Origin: Corynebacterium lizhenjunii
Lineage (GTDB): Bacteria; Actinomycetota; Actinomycetes; Mycobacteriales; Mycobacteriaceae
DNA length: 64,000 bases
NCBI RefSeq assembly: GCF_011038655.2
Contig: NZ_CP064954.1
Location: 992,001 to 1,056,000 of the forward strand
Direction of reading: 5' to 3'
Shown: positions 46,494 to 58,109 of the stretch, piece after piece
How positions within the stretch are numbered: the first letter of the stretch is position 1
Layout: each line of letters starts with the position of its first letter
The notes under the pieces: generated by a model
Database searches by the model: none
Told to the model about the DNA's origin: nothing
Seen by the model: the letters and a program-made list of their open reading frames with translations, nothing else
Program-made: the position numbers and the translations under genes

Positions 46494-46732
46494 CTGGTCC
46501 TGGCCCCGTGCTCCCCGGTGAGTGCGGGGCTTATTGGGGTAAAAGTGCGGGGTTTATCAGGGTGAATAGGGGTAGCAATGGGGCTAGAATTTATAAATGT
46601 TTTCTAATTTTGTAGACGTTGCGAGTTGGTTGCGGATACTATCTCTATTCGTGTACTTCCATTCTGGTCGACGGATCGGCAAACAATCCCGATGAACCGA
46701 CTTTGAAACCTTAGAATCGGAGAGCTAGTCAC
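46494..46732 (+). promoter_or_regulatory. Intergenic region with AT-rich promoter-like core
   Basis: No gene between the lysozyme terminator and the small membrane pair. The stretch 46587-46612 is strongly AT-rich (TATAAATGTTTTCTAATTTT) and is the likely promoter for the two downstream genes. GGAG lies about 12 bases before the ATG at 46733. Confidence 0.35.
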
Positions 46733-47119
46733 ATGCTTAATCTTGGTATCGGCGACGAGCTTCTTGGCTGGGTAGCTTTTGGCGGGTTCGCCTGGACTTT
46801 CGCCATTCCGGGAATCCTGCTGGGCATTGTGGTGTACGCCGCACTGCTAGTTATCAATGCTGCGATAATCCTGCTTTCTGCCTTTAAGCTGTGGATAAAA
46901 GCACGAGTACTTCTGGTGCTTCACTGTTTATTGTGCGTAGCCATGACAGTGTTTCTGGCCATAACAGAAGGTGGGGGTAATTCGGCTACCAACCAGGTCC
47001 TTGGGACCTATTTGTTGATGGGGTGCGCTTTGAACGCGCTGTCCGTTTTGATGGATGATTTCTTGCTGCGCGTGGCCCGGGCGCGGTCCCAGGATAAACA
47101 GGAAGGGGCCGCCGCATGA
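46733..47119 (+). CDS. Small polytopic membrane protein (128 residues), unknown
   Basis: Three or four hydrophobic helices (WTFAIPGILLGIVVYAALLV, AAIILLSAFKLW, ARVLLVLHCLLCVAMTVFLA, LLMGCALNALSVLM) and a charged C-terminus. No family recognised. Its stop codon overlaps the next start (ATGA), so the two are a coupled pair. Position behind a secreted lysozyme would allow an immunity or export role, but nothing in the sequence proves this. Confidence 0.6.
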   Translation: MLNLGIGDELLGWVAFGGFAWTFAIPGILLGIVVYAALLVINAAIILLSAFKLWIKARVLLVLHCLLCVAMTVFLAITEGGGNSATNQVLGTYLLMGCALNALSVLMDDFLLRVARARSQDKQEGAAA

Positions 47120-47439
47120 TGTTCCTCGTTCACGTTTTCAATCTTCTGGTCGGCTTGGCTGCTGGGGCGCTGGTTTGCCTGGGGCTTGCGAACTTGCACC
47201 GTCTGTTCGGGCGCAGTGCGGACTCGAAGGGCTGGTTCTCTGCGAACGCGTACTTGGTGATCATATGCATAATCGTCTTCGTCGAGACCTTCGCGATGGT
47301 GCCAGGGCAGCTGGTTCAAACACCGGGGATGAATTTGCACATTGGTGGCTTTGTTTTGGCTGGGTGCATTGCCAGCCGGGTCGTCGCCAAGAAGCAGCGC
47401 ACCCAGACCAGTCATGCGGAGCAGAGCCCGCAATACTAG
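47116..47439 (+). CDS. Small membrane protein (107 residues), unknown, coupled to the previous gene
   Basis: Three hydrophobic segments (VHVFNLLVGLAAGALVCLGL, YLVIICIIVFVETFAMV, IGGFVLAGCIASRVV) and a polar C-terminal tail. The start overlaps the previous stop by 4 bases. It ends against the convergent spermidine-synthase-like gene with a 4-base overlap. No family recognised. Confidence 0.6.
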   Translation: MMFLVHVFNLLVGLAAGALVCLGLANLHRLFGRSADSKGWFSANAYLVIICIIVFVETFAMVPGQLVQTPGMNLHIGGFVLAGCIASRVVAKKQRTQTSHAEQSPQY

Positions 47440-48281
47440 TCCGGTCCAGCGGCGTCGCGGCGCGGGCTAGCACCGCTATAGAATGCTCGCGTCCAAATCG
47501 GGTCTTTGTAGTGTGCTGGTACCGCGCCGGAGAGCAATAGCTTGCCGATGCCCCCTGCCGCCGCCGTCCCCTCCGCCGGCAGCTCCCCGTCACTGGCCAG
47601 GAGGATGATGTTGCCGTAGCGGCGACCCTTGAGCATGGGCGGGTCTGCGATGACAGCGACGTTTGCATATACCTCCGCCAGACCGGCCAGCTCCGCTTTT
47701 GCACCCTGCAGGTCGGAGTGGTCGCCGCAATTGGCAACGTATAGTCCGCCGGGGGTCAGTGCTGTGTGCGCGTGGCGGAAGAACTCCACGGTGGTTAGCG
47801 GGCGAGGAGTGGTGTTGCCTGCAAAGACGTCTCGAATGATTACCTCGCAACGTCCCGGCGGAAAACCTTCGGTGACAGTGCGAGCTTCGCCAGCCCGGAT
47901 TTTTACCCGGGGTGCTTTGGGGATGTCGAAGAGCTCTCGGACCAGCTCGCCTAAGCGGGAATCAAGCTCGACAACGGTGTTGTGTGAGTCCGGCCAGATG
48001 TCGGCGAAGTAGCGTGGCAGGCTGCATCCGCCACCGCCTAGGTGGACTAGGCGCCGCCCGGGCGCGAGCTGCTCGACAGCTGCGGCGATCCACCGCATGT
48101 ATTCAAATTCCAACTCGCGTGGTTGTCCTGGCACGATGTGCGAAGACGGCACACCATTGATGTTGAGGACGTAAGCGCCATCGCGAAACGGGTCGGCTTC
48201 GACTTCCAACGTGCCCGTGGAGATTTCATAGGTGCCCACGGGGCCGGCGTTAGCCCTAGAACCTGCGCGCTTTCTACCCAT
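47436..48281 (-). CDS. Spermidine-synthase-like protein
   Basis: A 281-residue Rossmann protein of the spermine/spermidine synthase superfamily: RRLVHLGGGGCSLPRYFADI (nucleotide loop), VVELDSRLGELVRELFDI, and CEVIIRDVFAGNTTPRPLTTVEFF. The family includes polyamine synthases and uncharacterised actinobacterial methyltransferase-like members, and this resembles the latter; the substrate is unknown. The ATG at 48281 is used. An exact copy of the dispersed word (47541) gives GGIGKLL in a C-terminal loop. Confidence 0.78.
   Translation of the reverse strand: MGRKRAGSRANAGPVGTYEISTGTLEVEADPFRDGAYVLNINGVPSSHIVPGQPRELEFEYMRWIAAAVEQLAPGRRLVHLGGGGCSLPRYFADIWPDSHNTVVELDSRLGELVRELFDIPKAPRVKIRAGEARTVTEGFPPGRCEVIIRDVFAGNTTPRPLTTVEFFRHAHTALTPGGLYVANCGDHSDLQGAKAELAGLAEVYANVAVIADPPMLKGRRYGNIILLASDGELPAEGTAAAGGIGKLLLSGAVPAHYKDPIWTRAFYSGASPRRDAAGPD
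47541..47552 (+). repeat. Dispersed word copy inside the spermidine-synthase-like gene
   Basis: Exact CTTGCCGATGCC with the longest flank match (ATAG before, CCCC after) to the intergenic copies. On the coding strand it is read GGIGKL, the same peptide as the prmC copy, within an Ala/Gly-rich linker. Confidence 0.8.
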
Positions 48282-48414
48282 GGGTGAACAGTCTAGGCAA
48301 GCAGCCCGCGGAACGTCCACGTGCGGACATCCCGGAGTGCCGCGCGTGCTCGGGAATGTCGCTGCGGTACTTAGTAGGTTATGGGCGCGCCGGACTAACC
48401 GACTGGGGGTCGGT

Positions 48415-49896
48415 CTATTCCCGCTGTGGTGGGCTTGGTGGTGGTGGGTCGGGGTGTGCGGGGCTGGGGATGTACCACGGTGGCCCGCCCCAGGGTGGGA
48501 ACCAGACGATCCGTCCGTTGATTCGCTCGATGATGCCTCTGCCTGTGGGTTTGGTGGGGTCATCGTCGTTGGTGCCGTTGTGGTACTTGCACAGTGGCAC
48601 TAAATTAGATGGTTCTGTTTGTCCGTTGTCTTTGTGGCGGCGGATGTGGTGGATCTGGGATTCTTCGGCAGGCTTGTTGCATCCGGGCCAGGCACAGGTG
48701 GGGTGTTCTGCCCACGCCATAAGGCGTTGCTTGTAAGAAGCAGAACGAGCAGTATAAAGATTGACCGGGCCAGCAAAGGGGTGGACGAGGGTGATAAGCC
48801 CAATATCAGCTAGTTTGCGGGCAACAAGTTGGGCGCCGGTCATGCGTGCGCCGTTGGTGAGTTCTACGGTGATTTCTTCGCCGTGGCCGTGGATGATTTT
48901 GTCGAGGTCTTCGAGGCGGATGATGACGTTGGTGCGTACTTGGGGCCTTGCGGCATGCGGGACGGAGTCGTCGTTGTCGTCTGTGCCGAAGAAGATGGTG
49001 TGGGCAGCATCAACCAACTCCACCGGACTCGGCCGATAAGGCCTGCCCGCAACCCGACCGCTGTCGCCATCGTCACCACCGTCATGGTGGTCAGCGGTGT
49101 TGCTGCCGCTAAGGTCAGCGTTGGCCTGGCTGCCCGTGGTGTCGGGTTCTGCGCCATTGTGGCCGGGGGCGGCGTTGTTGTCCAGGCCGGGGAGGGACTT
49201 TTGCGCGGCGTGGGCCTGGGCTTCAGCGGCAACCTGGGCTTCAGCGGCTGCTTGGGCCTCTGCGGCAGCTTGGGTCTGGGCTGCGGCTTGGGCCTCGGCG
49301 GCGGCTTGGGCTTGTGCTTGGGCGGTGAGGACTCCGTACATGTCGGCTACAGCTTGTGGGGTGTCTGTAATGGACATGGTGTGGTTGCCGTTGGCCCGGC
49401 GTGTCATGCGCACCCCGCGCTCGGGGTTGGATTGTTTAGAAGGCCCGCGGAAGTCTGCGGCGGCGGTGTCGTGTTCTTGCCAGGGCAGTGAGCATAGCAG
49501 GAGGCGTAGTTCCCAGCGGCGGTCTTTGTTTACGCGGCTGACGTGTTCTTCGATGCGGGTGAGGGTGCGTAGGCTGTGGCCTTGGGTGGTGGCAAAGTCG
49601 CGGGCAGCGGCTTGGGCGGTAGCAATGCTTTTGGCCTGGGCTTGGGCTTTGGCCTGGGCTTTGGCTGCGGCACGGTTGCGGGCTTCGGACTGGGCAGAAC
49701 GGTTGTGGGTACGGGAGCGGTTGCGGGAGGAGGGGGCATCGGCAGACTCGAAGTAGACCTGTACCAAGTGGGCAAACTCGGCGGCAGTAGTACCGTCAGC
49801 GCCCATGGCCAGGAAATCCTCGGCGCTCATGCCGACGCACTCGGCGACTAAGTGGATGCCCCGAGATTGGATGGTGAAAAAATCCCCCGCGTACAT
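48415..49896 (-). CDS. HNH endonuclease, DUF222/13E12 REP type
   Basis: A 493-residue protein with an N-terminal DUF222-type region and a C-terminal HNH nuclease module: TCAWPGCNKPAEESQIHHIR, then KDNGQTEPSNLVPLCKYHN, carrying zinc-binding Cys pairs and the catalytic His. Such proteins are multi-copy in actinobacterial genomes and thought to be mobile or phage-derived; their function is unknown. The middle has long Ala/Gln/Glu repeats (AQAQAQAAAEAQAAAQ) and AKAQAKAQAQAK. The ATG at 49896 (MYAGDFFTIQ) is used. It sits against mnmA with ~90 bp between divergent starts. Confidence 0.85.
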   Translation of the reverse strand: MYAGDFFTIQSRGIHLVAECVGMSAEDFLAMGADGTTAAEFAHLVQVYFESADAPSSRNRSRTHNRSAQSEARNRAAAKAQAKAQAQAKSIATAQAAARDFATTQGHSLRTLTRIEEHVSRVNKDRRWELRLLLCSLPWQEHDTAAADFRGPSKQSNPERGVRMTRRANGNHTMSITDTPQAVADMYGVLTAQAQAQAAAEAQAAAQTQAAAEAQAAAEAQVAAEAQAHAAQKSLPGLDNNAAPGHNGAEPDTTGSQANADLSGSNTADHHDGGDDGDSGRVAGRPYRPSPVELVDAAHTIFFGTDDNDDSVPHAARPQVRTNVIIRLEDLDKIIHGHGEEITVELTNGARMTGAQLVARKLADIGLITLVHPFAGPVNLYTARSASYKQRLMAWAEHPTCAWPGCNKPAEESQIHHIRRHKDNGQTEPSNLVPLCKYHNGTNDDDPTKPTGRGIIERINGRIVWFPPWGGPPWYIPSPAHPDPPPPSPPQRE

Positions 49897-49988
49897 GCCG
49901 CACAGTCTAAACCGCAGCGGCCACCCGCGCAAGGGGTTGCGCAAACTTTTTTCCGGTCCGATTTGCCACCGCTAATAGACTGGTGCCC

Positions 49989-51074
49989 ATGCGTGTTTTA
50001 GTAGCAATGTCCGGTGGAGTGGACTCTTCCGTTGCCGCGGCCCGTGCTGTAGAGGCGGGCCATGAGGTGGTGGGAGTGCATTTGGCGTTGCACCAGGACG
50101 CCCAGCAGACTCGGGAGCGGGCGCGCGGGTGTTGCTCGCTGGAGGACTCCGCAGACGCGCGGCGGATTTGTGACAAGTTGGGCATTCCGTTTTATGTATG
50201 GGACTTCTCAGAGGAGTTCAAGCAGGAAGTAATTGGGGACTTTGTGGACTCCTATGCTCGCGGGGAGACCCCGAACCCGTGCCTGCGTTGTAACGAGAAG
50301 ATCAAGTTCGCCGCTCTGCTGCGCAAGGGCATGGCGCTGGGCTTCGACGCTGTGGCCACGGGCCACTACGCCACCATCGACGCCGATGGCTATATGCGTC
50401 GCTCTCTGGATGAGAATAAGGACCAGTCTTATGTCCTGGGGGTTATCACCAAAGAAGAGCTAGACCACTGTTATTTCCCCATTGGGGACACGCCAAAGCC
50501 GCTGATCCGCGAGGAAGCCAAGCGCCATGGGTTTTCCACAGCCGCCAAGCCGGACTCCTATGACATCTGTTTTATTCCGGACGGCAACACTCAGGCCTTT
50601 TTGGGGCGCTCGATTGGCATGCGCCCGGGCATGATTGTGGACACGGACGGCAACCAGCTCAAGGAACACGACGGTGCGTGGAATTTCACCATCGGTCAGC
50701 GCAAGGGGCTGGACATCAAGACCCCCACGCCAGATGGCACCCCGCGCTATGTCACCGACATTGATGCCCGCACCGGCACGGTGACCGTAGGGGCGCGCGC
50801 AGACTTAGACGTCTGGCGCATAGAAGCTGACCGGCTCAAGTATTTGCACCCGCTAATGGAGGGGGAAGTGGACTGTGAGGTGCAGGTGCGCGCCCATGGC
50901 TCAGTGGTGCCCTGCCGCGCGCGCATTGACCGCGCACAAGACCGCATGGAGGTGCTCCTCGACCGGCCCATCCAAGGGGTCGCGCGCGGCCAGGCGGCGG
51001 TGTTGTACTTGCCCAGCCCGGATGAGCTGGGCGATATTGTGCTGGGCTCTGGAACCATCTGTGCCACGGCATAA
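49989..51074 (+). CDS. mnmA: tRNA-specific 2-thiouridylase MnmA
   Basis: ATP-dependent sulfurtransferase that thiolates U34 of tRNA Lys, Glu and Gln. 361 residues from the ATG at 49989. PP-loop [11 protein letters not shown] (7-17), first catalytic Cys in [14 protein letters not shown] (near residue 100), and second Cys in [11 protein letters not shown] (near residue 195). Both cysteines are present. Its sulfur source is probably the NifS-like desulfurase encoded upstream. An unrelated MetE-like gene follows 26 bp later. Confidence 0.96.
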   Translation: MRVLVAMSGGVDSSVAAARAVEAGHEVVGVHLALHQDAQQTRERARGCCSLEDSADARRICDKLGIPFYVWDFSEEFKQEVIGDFVDSYARGETPNPCLRCNEKIKFAALLRKGMALGFDAVATGHYATIDADGYMRRSLDENKDQSYVLGVITKEELDHCYFPIGDTPKPLIREEAKRHGFSTAAKPDSYDICFIPDGNTQAFLGRSIGMRPGMIVDTDGNQLKEHDGAWNFTIGQRKGLDIKTPTPDGTPRYVTDIDARTGTVTVGARADLDVWRIEADRLKYLHPLMEGEVDCEVQVRAHGSVVPCRARIDRAQDRMEVLLDRPIQGVARGQAAVLYLPSPDELGDIVLGSGTICATA

Positions 51075-51099
51075 GTAACGAAGACAGGCAAATACGCAG

Positions 51100-52011
51100 A
51101 TGACTGGTTTTGCACTAGGGCCCATGCCGGGAACCTCCATGGCGCAGGCGGCGGACATCATCATAGGGGAGTCCGGTCACTTCCCGGCCTTCCCGCAGTT
51201 GCCACAGCGCGGCTTAGGTTCAGATGCCGTGGGGCGCACAGCCGGCTTGTTGGAGGGTCTTGCGGTTGAGCGCGGTCCGCGTTCATGGCGTTTGAGCAAC
51301 CGCCCGCAGTTGTTCACGCACCGGCTGTGGGATCGGCTTGACCGCGACCTCGACGAGGTACAGGCGGTGTGGGGAGAGTCCGTGCCGCTGCTAAAGGTGC
51401 AGGTACTGGGCCCGTGGTCCCTCGCGGCCGCGCTGGAGCTGGCCAACGGCCACCGGGCGATTACCGACCGTGGGGCGCTGGAGGATCTCACGGCGGCGTT
51501 GCAGGAGGGAATCGGCAAGCATGTGCATGACATTGCCCGCCGCTTCAATGGGCAGGTTCGGGTGCAACTAGATGAGCCCGCCCTGCCAGCAATCCTGGCT
51601 GGTCGCATTCCCGGGACCACGGATTTTGATAGCATCCCCGCGGTTGCTGCCGAGGTCGCCTTAGAGCGCCTGGCGCGTTTTGGCGCTGATTTCCTCCACA
51701 CCGCCCCCTTGTGGGAGCTCGCGCCTGCGGCAACCACGCTGCTTACGGCCTTCGATGGTCTGGATAATTCCCGGGATTTAGACGGTCTGGGGCAGTGGTT
51801 AAGCGCGGGCGGGCGCGTTGGCCTGGGTATTGCCGGGCGTGATGCTCGCGCGGAAGCCATTGCCCTGGCCCGCCACTTCGACCAGATGGGCTTGCCGCGT
51901 GAGCTGCTCGTTGAGCAGGTGGATGTCTACCCTGTGCTTGCCGATGCCGCCCGCCTGCGCGAGGTGGTTGCCACCGCAGGGATGCTCCAGCGTGATGCCG
52001 GGGATCTGTAG
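51100..52011 (+). CDS. MetE-like (UROD/MetE fold) protein lacking zinc ligands
   Basis: A 303-residue barrel protein related to the C-terminal half of cobalamin-independent methionine synthase (FALGPMPGTSMAQAADII, VQVLGPWSLAAALELANG, VRVQLDEPALPAILAG). MetE binds zinc with His and two Cys; this protein has no cysteine at all, so it is not a methionine synthase. Similar actinobacterial proteins follow mnmA, and their role is unknown. Two dispersed-word copies lie here: exact at 51937 (VLADAAR) and a variant at 51508 (GIGKH). Confidence 0.75.
   Translation: MTGFALGPMPGTSMAQAADIIIGESGHFPAFPQLPQRGLGSDAVGRTAGLLEGLAVERGPRSWRLSNRPQLFTHRLWDRLDRDLDEVQAVWGESVPLLKVQVLGPWSLAAALELANGHRAITDRGALEDLTAALQEGIGKHVHDIARRFNGQVRVQLDEPALPAILAGRIPGTTDFDSIPAVAAEVALERLARFGADFLHTAPLWELAPAATTLLTAFDGLDNSRDLDGLGQWLSAGGRVGLGIAGRDARAEAIALARHFDQMGLPRELLVEQVDVYPVLADAARLREVVATAGMLQRDAGDL
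51937..51948 (+). repeat. Dispersed word copy inside the MetE-like gene
   Basis: Exact CTTGCCGATGCC read LADA near the C-terminus. A variant in the opposite orientation (GGAATCGGCAAG) lies at 51508-51519. Confidence 0.75.
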
Positions 52012-52024
52012 GCGGGGGTGCGGG

Positions 52025-53170
52025 CTAATCGACGCGCCCGAGGCTGTCCGTGTGAGTGAGGATGTCTTCCATGTAGGGGATGACAAAGCGTAGGCTGCCG
52101 TAGCCGGCAGGTTCAATAAGGTCTGCGTCTAGCAGATATTGGCGTGTTGAGGACAGGGATTTGGTGGTGCTGCCAAGGGTGGCGGCAATATCTGCTATCC
52201 GGGAACTGCCAGTGGCAGGATCAATGCAGTGTGCCATCGCTTCTAAGAAGCTGCGTTGGCCAGGTGATAGATCTATCAGGGCGGGTTGGTGGACGTGTAC
52301 TCCGAGGGTGGTTCGGGCGGCAGTTGCAATGGAGGCAATGTCGTTGTCGGTGATGGTGTGCGAACCGCGGCGGTGTGCCCGGTCCCAGGCCAAGGAGCCT
52401 ACCAGTTGCACCATATATGGGTATCCGCGGGAGAGTACTACAGCCTGGTCGATAGCTGCTGGGGCGAAGGTTATTCCGGAGTCCTGCGGGGTAGCGCGAA
52501 ATGCCGCAGCGGCGTTTTGTGGTGAAAACGGCCCTAAGACAAACTTTTGAGCTCTCCGCAGGAAGGTAATGCCCGGAAGACTCAGTAGACGGTTGATGCC
52601 TTGTGGGAGGCCAACGGCCACGAGGGCGATGTCTAGCTCATCGCGAATCACATCTTGATAGGCGGTGGCCAGCTCCATTAGATCACTGGCGTCTGCATCT
52701 TGGACCTCGTCAATACTGAGCAGCACCCCAGTGCCTTTTAGCTGGGAGATGAGCGCCCGCAGTTCAGTTTTCAGATTTGGAATATAGGACCGGCTGGATT
52801 CTTGGGAGAACCCGATGGAACCTATTCCGCTGACCCCTATCTGGCTGATTGTGCGCTTTGAAATGGGAGAAAGGGAAGTTAGCGCTTCAGGGATGGTGGT
52901 CTCTACAAGCTCCTTCACCATCGTGCCGCGACCAGATGCGCGAAGACATATCCAACCGTGGGTACGAGCTTTGTCTTCGATCTCGTTGAGCAATACAGTT
53001 TTTCCGATACCGCGGGCCCCGGAAATGAGCAATGAACGACCAGCAGATCCTGGACCGGCGCTAAGAGCACTATCAAAGGTGTCGAGGACGCTGTGTCGGC
53101 CCACCCAAAAGACCGGTGGGACACCGAAAGTTGGGCGAAATGGATTCTTTGCAGTGATCACAGCTTCCAT
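52025..53170 (-). CDS. AAA/STAND-type ATPase with winged-helix C-terminus
   Basis: A 381-residue P-loop ATPase. The N-terminal entry motif FVGR-like (FWVGRHSVLDTF) and Walker A ISGARGIGKTVLL (near residue 50), Walker B VLLSIDEVQDA (near 148) and sensor region resemble Orc1/Cdc6 and STAND families. The C-terminal ~80 residues (SPGQRSFLEAMAH, RIADIAATLG, YLLDADLIEPAG) form a winged helix. It is probably a DNA-binding or signalling switch, with no known partner. Its mRNA leader carries the 9-bp repeat array, and no normal ribosome site is evident. Confidence 0.75.
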   Translation of the reverse strand: MEAVITAKNPFRPTFGVPPVFWVGRHSVLDTFDSALSAGPGSAGRSLLISGARGIGKTVLLNEIEDKARTHGWICLRASGRGTMVKELVETTIPEALTSLSPISKRTISQIGVSGIGSIGFSQESSRSYIPNLKTELRALISQLKGTGVLLSIDEVQDADASDLMELATAYQDVIRDELDIALVAVGLPQGINRLLSLPGITFLRRAQKFVLGPFSPQNAAAAFRATPQDSGITFAPAAIDQAVVLSRGYPYMVQLVGSLAWDRAHRRGSHTITDNDIASIATAARTTLGVHVHQPALIDLSPGQRSFLEAMAHCIDPATGSSRIADIAATLGSTTKSLSSTRQYLLDADLIEPAGYGSLRFVIPYMEDILTHTDSLGRVD

Positions 53171-53183
53171 GATACGACCCGTG

Positions 53184-53273
53184 GAGAACTTAGAGAATTT
53201 GGAGAACTCAGAGAACTTGCGCGGCTTAGAGAACTCAGAGAATTTACAGAACTTGGAGAATTTGGAGAATCTC
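53184..53273. repeat. Ten-unit 9-bp tandem repeat in the leader of the AAA ATPase gene
   Basis: Ten consecutive 9-base units: mostly GAGAAC or GAGAAT followed by TTG, TTA or TCA, plus one degenerate unit CGCGGCTTA (53220-53228). The array begins 14 bp upstream of the ATPase ATG and is strongly purine-biased on the plus strand. The unit is a multiple of three, but no start codon allows it to be part of the ATPase protein. Confidence 0.9.
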
Positions 53274-53310
53274 GAGTTCGTGGCGGGGCGGAGGCTGGTG
53301 CAGGCCGCCG

Positions 53311-53982
53311 CTAGGAAATCATCGGCCAGGCAGTTGAGACCCCGGAGGCATCCTTGCCCTGGCCTTCCAAGTACTTTTTAAACGCCGTGCGATCCTCGTA
53401 CCAGCTCACAGCCTGGAACTCCATAAGCTCATCAGTATCCATCTGTGCTAGGTCAGGAAATACCTGGCGGACCTGTTTCCAGGCCACGCGGGCGGATGCG
53501 AGGGCATCGGCAGTGGCCTCATGGGCATTGCCCAACTCCACACCGTAATGGTCGCACACAGCCGTGAGGGTGCGCTTGCCCTTGCGGAATTTGTCCTTGA
53601 CTCGGTCGATGAGGAAAGGGTCGTACACGGGACCATCGACCGTAAAGTCACCGGTAAGGGCACGCAGCACCGACAGATCATAGGCAGCGTTATAGACAAT
53701 AAGAGTTAGGCCATCGTCCCACGCTTGGCGGATGGAATCCACGGTTTCCTGAAGCACCTCAGCATGGGGACGGCCTTCCGCCTGGGCCTTTTCGGTAGTA
53801 ATGCCGTGGACACTGGCGGCGGCATCGGGAATGGGCACTCCGGGGTCGGCGAGCATCTCGCGGGCATCAACCTCACGGCCGTCAATGCGCACTAGGGCGG
53901 AGGTGACAATGCGGGCCTCTTGAGGGTTAACGGAGGTGGTTTCCAGGTCAAAGGAGAGCATGCGGCTAGCGTCGAATTTCAT
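53311..53982 (-). CDS. DnaQ-like 3'-5' exonuclease (DEDD family)
   Basis: A 223-residue exonuclease of the DNA polymerase III epsilon type. Exo I MLSFDLETTSVNPQ (Asp12, Glu14), Exo II in LIVYNAAYDLSVL, and Exo III NAHEATADALASARVAWK (His and Asp) are all intact. It is a stand-alone protein, not the replicative epsilon, and its exact role (repair or RNA/DNA trimming) is unknown. The ATG at 53982 is the family start; the frame is open to 54162. Confidence 0.9.
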   Translation of the reverse strand: MKFDASRMLSFDLETTSVNPQEARIVTSALVRIDGREVDAREMLADPGVPIPDAAASVHGITTEKAQAEGRPHAEVLQETVDSIRQAWDDGLTLIVYNAAYDLSVLRALTGDFTVDGPVYDPFLIDRVKDKFRKGKRTLTAVCDHYGVELGNAHEATADALASARVAWKQVRQVFPDLAQMDTDELMEFQAVSWYEDRTAFKKYLEGQGKDASGVSTAWPMIS

Positions 53983-54200
53983 GCCACTTACTCTAGCGTC
54001 TGGGGTGGACACGGGGCTGCCGAGCTGTTCGGCAGGCCGGGCGGAATGACCTTGACGTTGCGTCATAGTGTATAAAGGCGACATGCGTATAAAGGCGACA
54101 TGCGAATTTCTTCCGTAGCGGGGATCGCGGGGTGCTCCGTGCGCACGATTTACCACTACCACGCCTCATTTTCGTGTGTACCCTGTGGGATAGTGACCAC

Positions 54201-56902
<2,702 letters not shown>

Positions 56903-56911
56903 ATGTCTGGC

Positions 56912-58090
56912 CTAAAGGTCAGGCCTAAAAGTGAGGCGTCGATTAGCATCTGCAAAAGCGTCGAGAAGCTCTAGCACCTCGGGGGCATGCCACGCGCGCT
57001 TAGCCTTGGTGACCTGCGATGACCGGACAATGCCGTCGTCTTCCAGGCGTTCAAGTGCGCGCCGGGCAGTGGCGGGGGAGACATTGAGATGCTCGGCCAC
57101 GCCGGCGGCGTCCACGACAGGTTGTTGAATCAAGTAATCCAGAATCTTTCGGGCGGCCGAATCAGCGCGGAGCGTTGTGGATTCCGCCCACTCAGTGCGA
57201 AGAGCCATTAGCTGGGAGCCTAGCTGACTGCCAAGCATGGTGGCGGATACGGCGGCATCGGAAAACAGCGAGATGATAGCGGCGACGTCTCCGTCCCGGT
57301 AGGAATCGAGAGCCGCAAAGTACCGCTGCGTATCTGACAATAACGCGGCGGAGATTGGCAGAACGCCGTTGGTTGTTAAACTCGATTGGCCCAGAATCGC
57401 ATGTACGAGTGCGCGCCCAGTCCTTCCATTGCCGTCTGCAAACGGATGGATTGTCTCGAACTGCGCGTGGGCTAGTGCGGCTTTCGCGAGAGCAGGAATA
57501 TCTTCCCGGCGGATAAACTCTGTAAGGTCCTCTAGGAGGGATTGCACGTAGCTATGATGCGGCGGTACGAATAGTGCACCGACTGGGTGGGCGTCGCTTC
57601 CGCCGATCCATACGGGCTCATTGCGAAACACACCAGCGATGTGCGGTGACTCGCTACCTAAAAGCAGAGCGTGCATGGCGCGGATACTTTCAGAATCTAT
57701 GTGCCGAGTGTGTATTGCCTTCCGCATCATCGTGGTGTTGGCAGAAATGAGCGCTGCGTTGCCGCGGCCAGTTTGGAAGGCTTCCGCCTCTAAAATCCGG
57801 CGCGCGGATGAGCTCAGCTGCTCGATGCGTGAGGAGGCGAAAGATTCTCCGCGCAACAGCAGCGGCGCAAAGGGCGCAACAATTCCAGCGTGTTTTTGAT
57901 CGAAGCGAGCGATGGCGGCGGTAGCTTCCGTCAGGCTGGTGACAACTGGTGCCGAAAGCGCAACATCTTGTTCAGCGATTGGCGCAACGATCGAGCTGCA
58001 GTACGTGCGCGGCTGTTTAGCTCGCATCCGTCGGGACAGGGGAGCGGAAGACGACCAGGTCAGCTCTTCATAGGTCACAGTCGGCCACAT
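56912..58090 (-). CDS. Fic family protein with C-terminal winged helix
   Basis: About 392 residues. The FIC core motif HPFADGNGRTGR (residues ~215-226) contains every residue needed for AMP transfer. A possible N-terminal inhibitory helix (ASSRIEQLSS, S-x-x-x-E) lies at ~84-93, with Gln where the motif usually has Gly/Asn. The C-terminal wHTH (VVDAAGVAEHLNVSPATARRALERL) could bind DNA. The start MWPTVTYEEL at 58090 is preferred, because the alternative GTG at 58120 lies within a perfect palindrome better explained as operator DNA. It is convergent with ligA, 9 bp apart. Confidence 0.88.
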   Translation of the reverse strand: MWPTVTYEELTWSSSAPLSRRMRAKQPRTYCSSIVAPIAEQDVALSAPVVTSLTEATAAIARFDQKHAGIVAPFAPLLLRGESFASSRIEQLSSSARRILEAEAFQTGRGNAALISANTTMMRKAIHTRHIDSESIRAMHALLLGSESPHIAGVFRNEPVWIGGSDAHPVGALFVPPHHSYVQSLLEDLTEFIRREDIPALAKAALAHAQFETIHPFADGNGRTGRALVHAILGQSSLTTNGVLPISAALLSDTQRYFAALDSYRDGDVAAIISLFSDAAVSATMLGSQLGSQLMALRTEWAESTTLRADSAARKILDYLIQQPVVDAAGVAEHLNVSPATARRALERLEDDGIVRSSQVTKAKRAWHAPEVLELLDAFADANRRLTFRPDL

Positions 58091-58109
58091 GGAGCTAATG
58101 CTACCAAGG

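Noticed and set aside
48415..49896. Prophage or group II intron around the HNH gene
   Set aside because: No integrase, capsid, terminase or reverse transcriptase genes are nearby. Stand-alone 13E12-type HNH proteins are common in actinobacteria.
52815..53381. Plus-strand frame encoding an ENLENL-type repeat protein
   Set aside because: It is the translated 9-bp repeat array fused to antisense of the AAA ATPase. No independent start signal and no domain.
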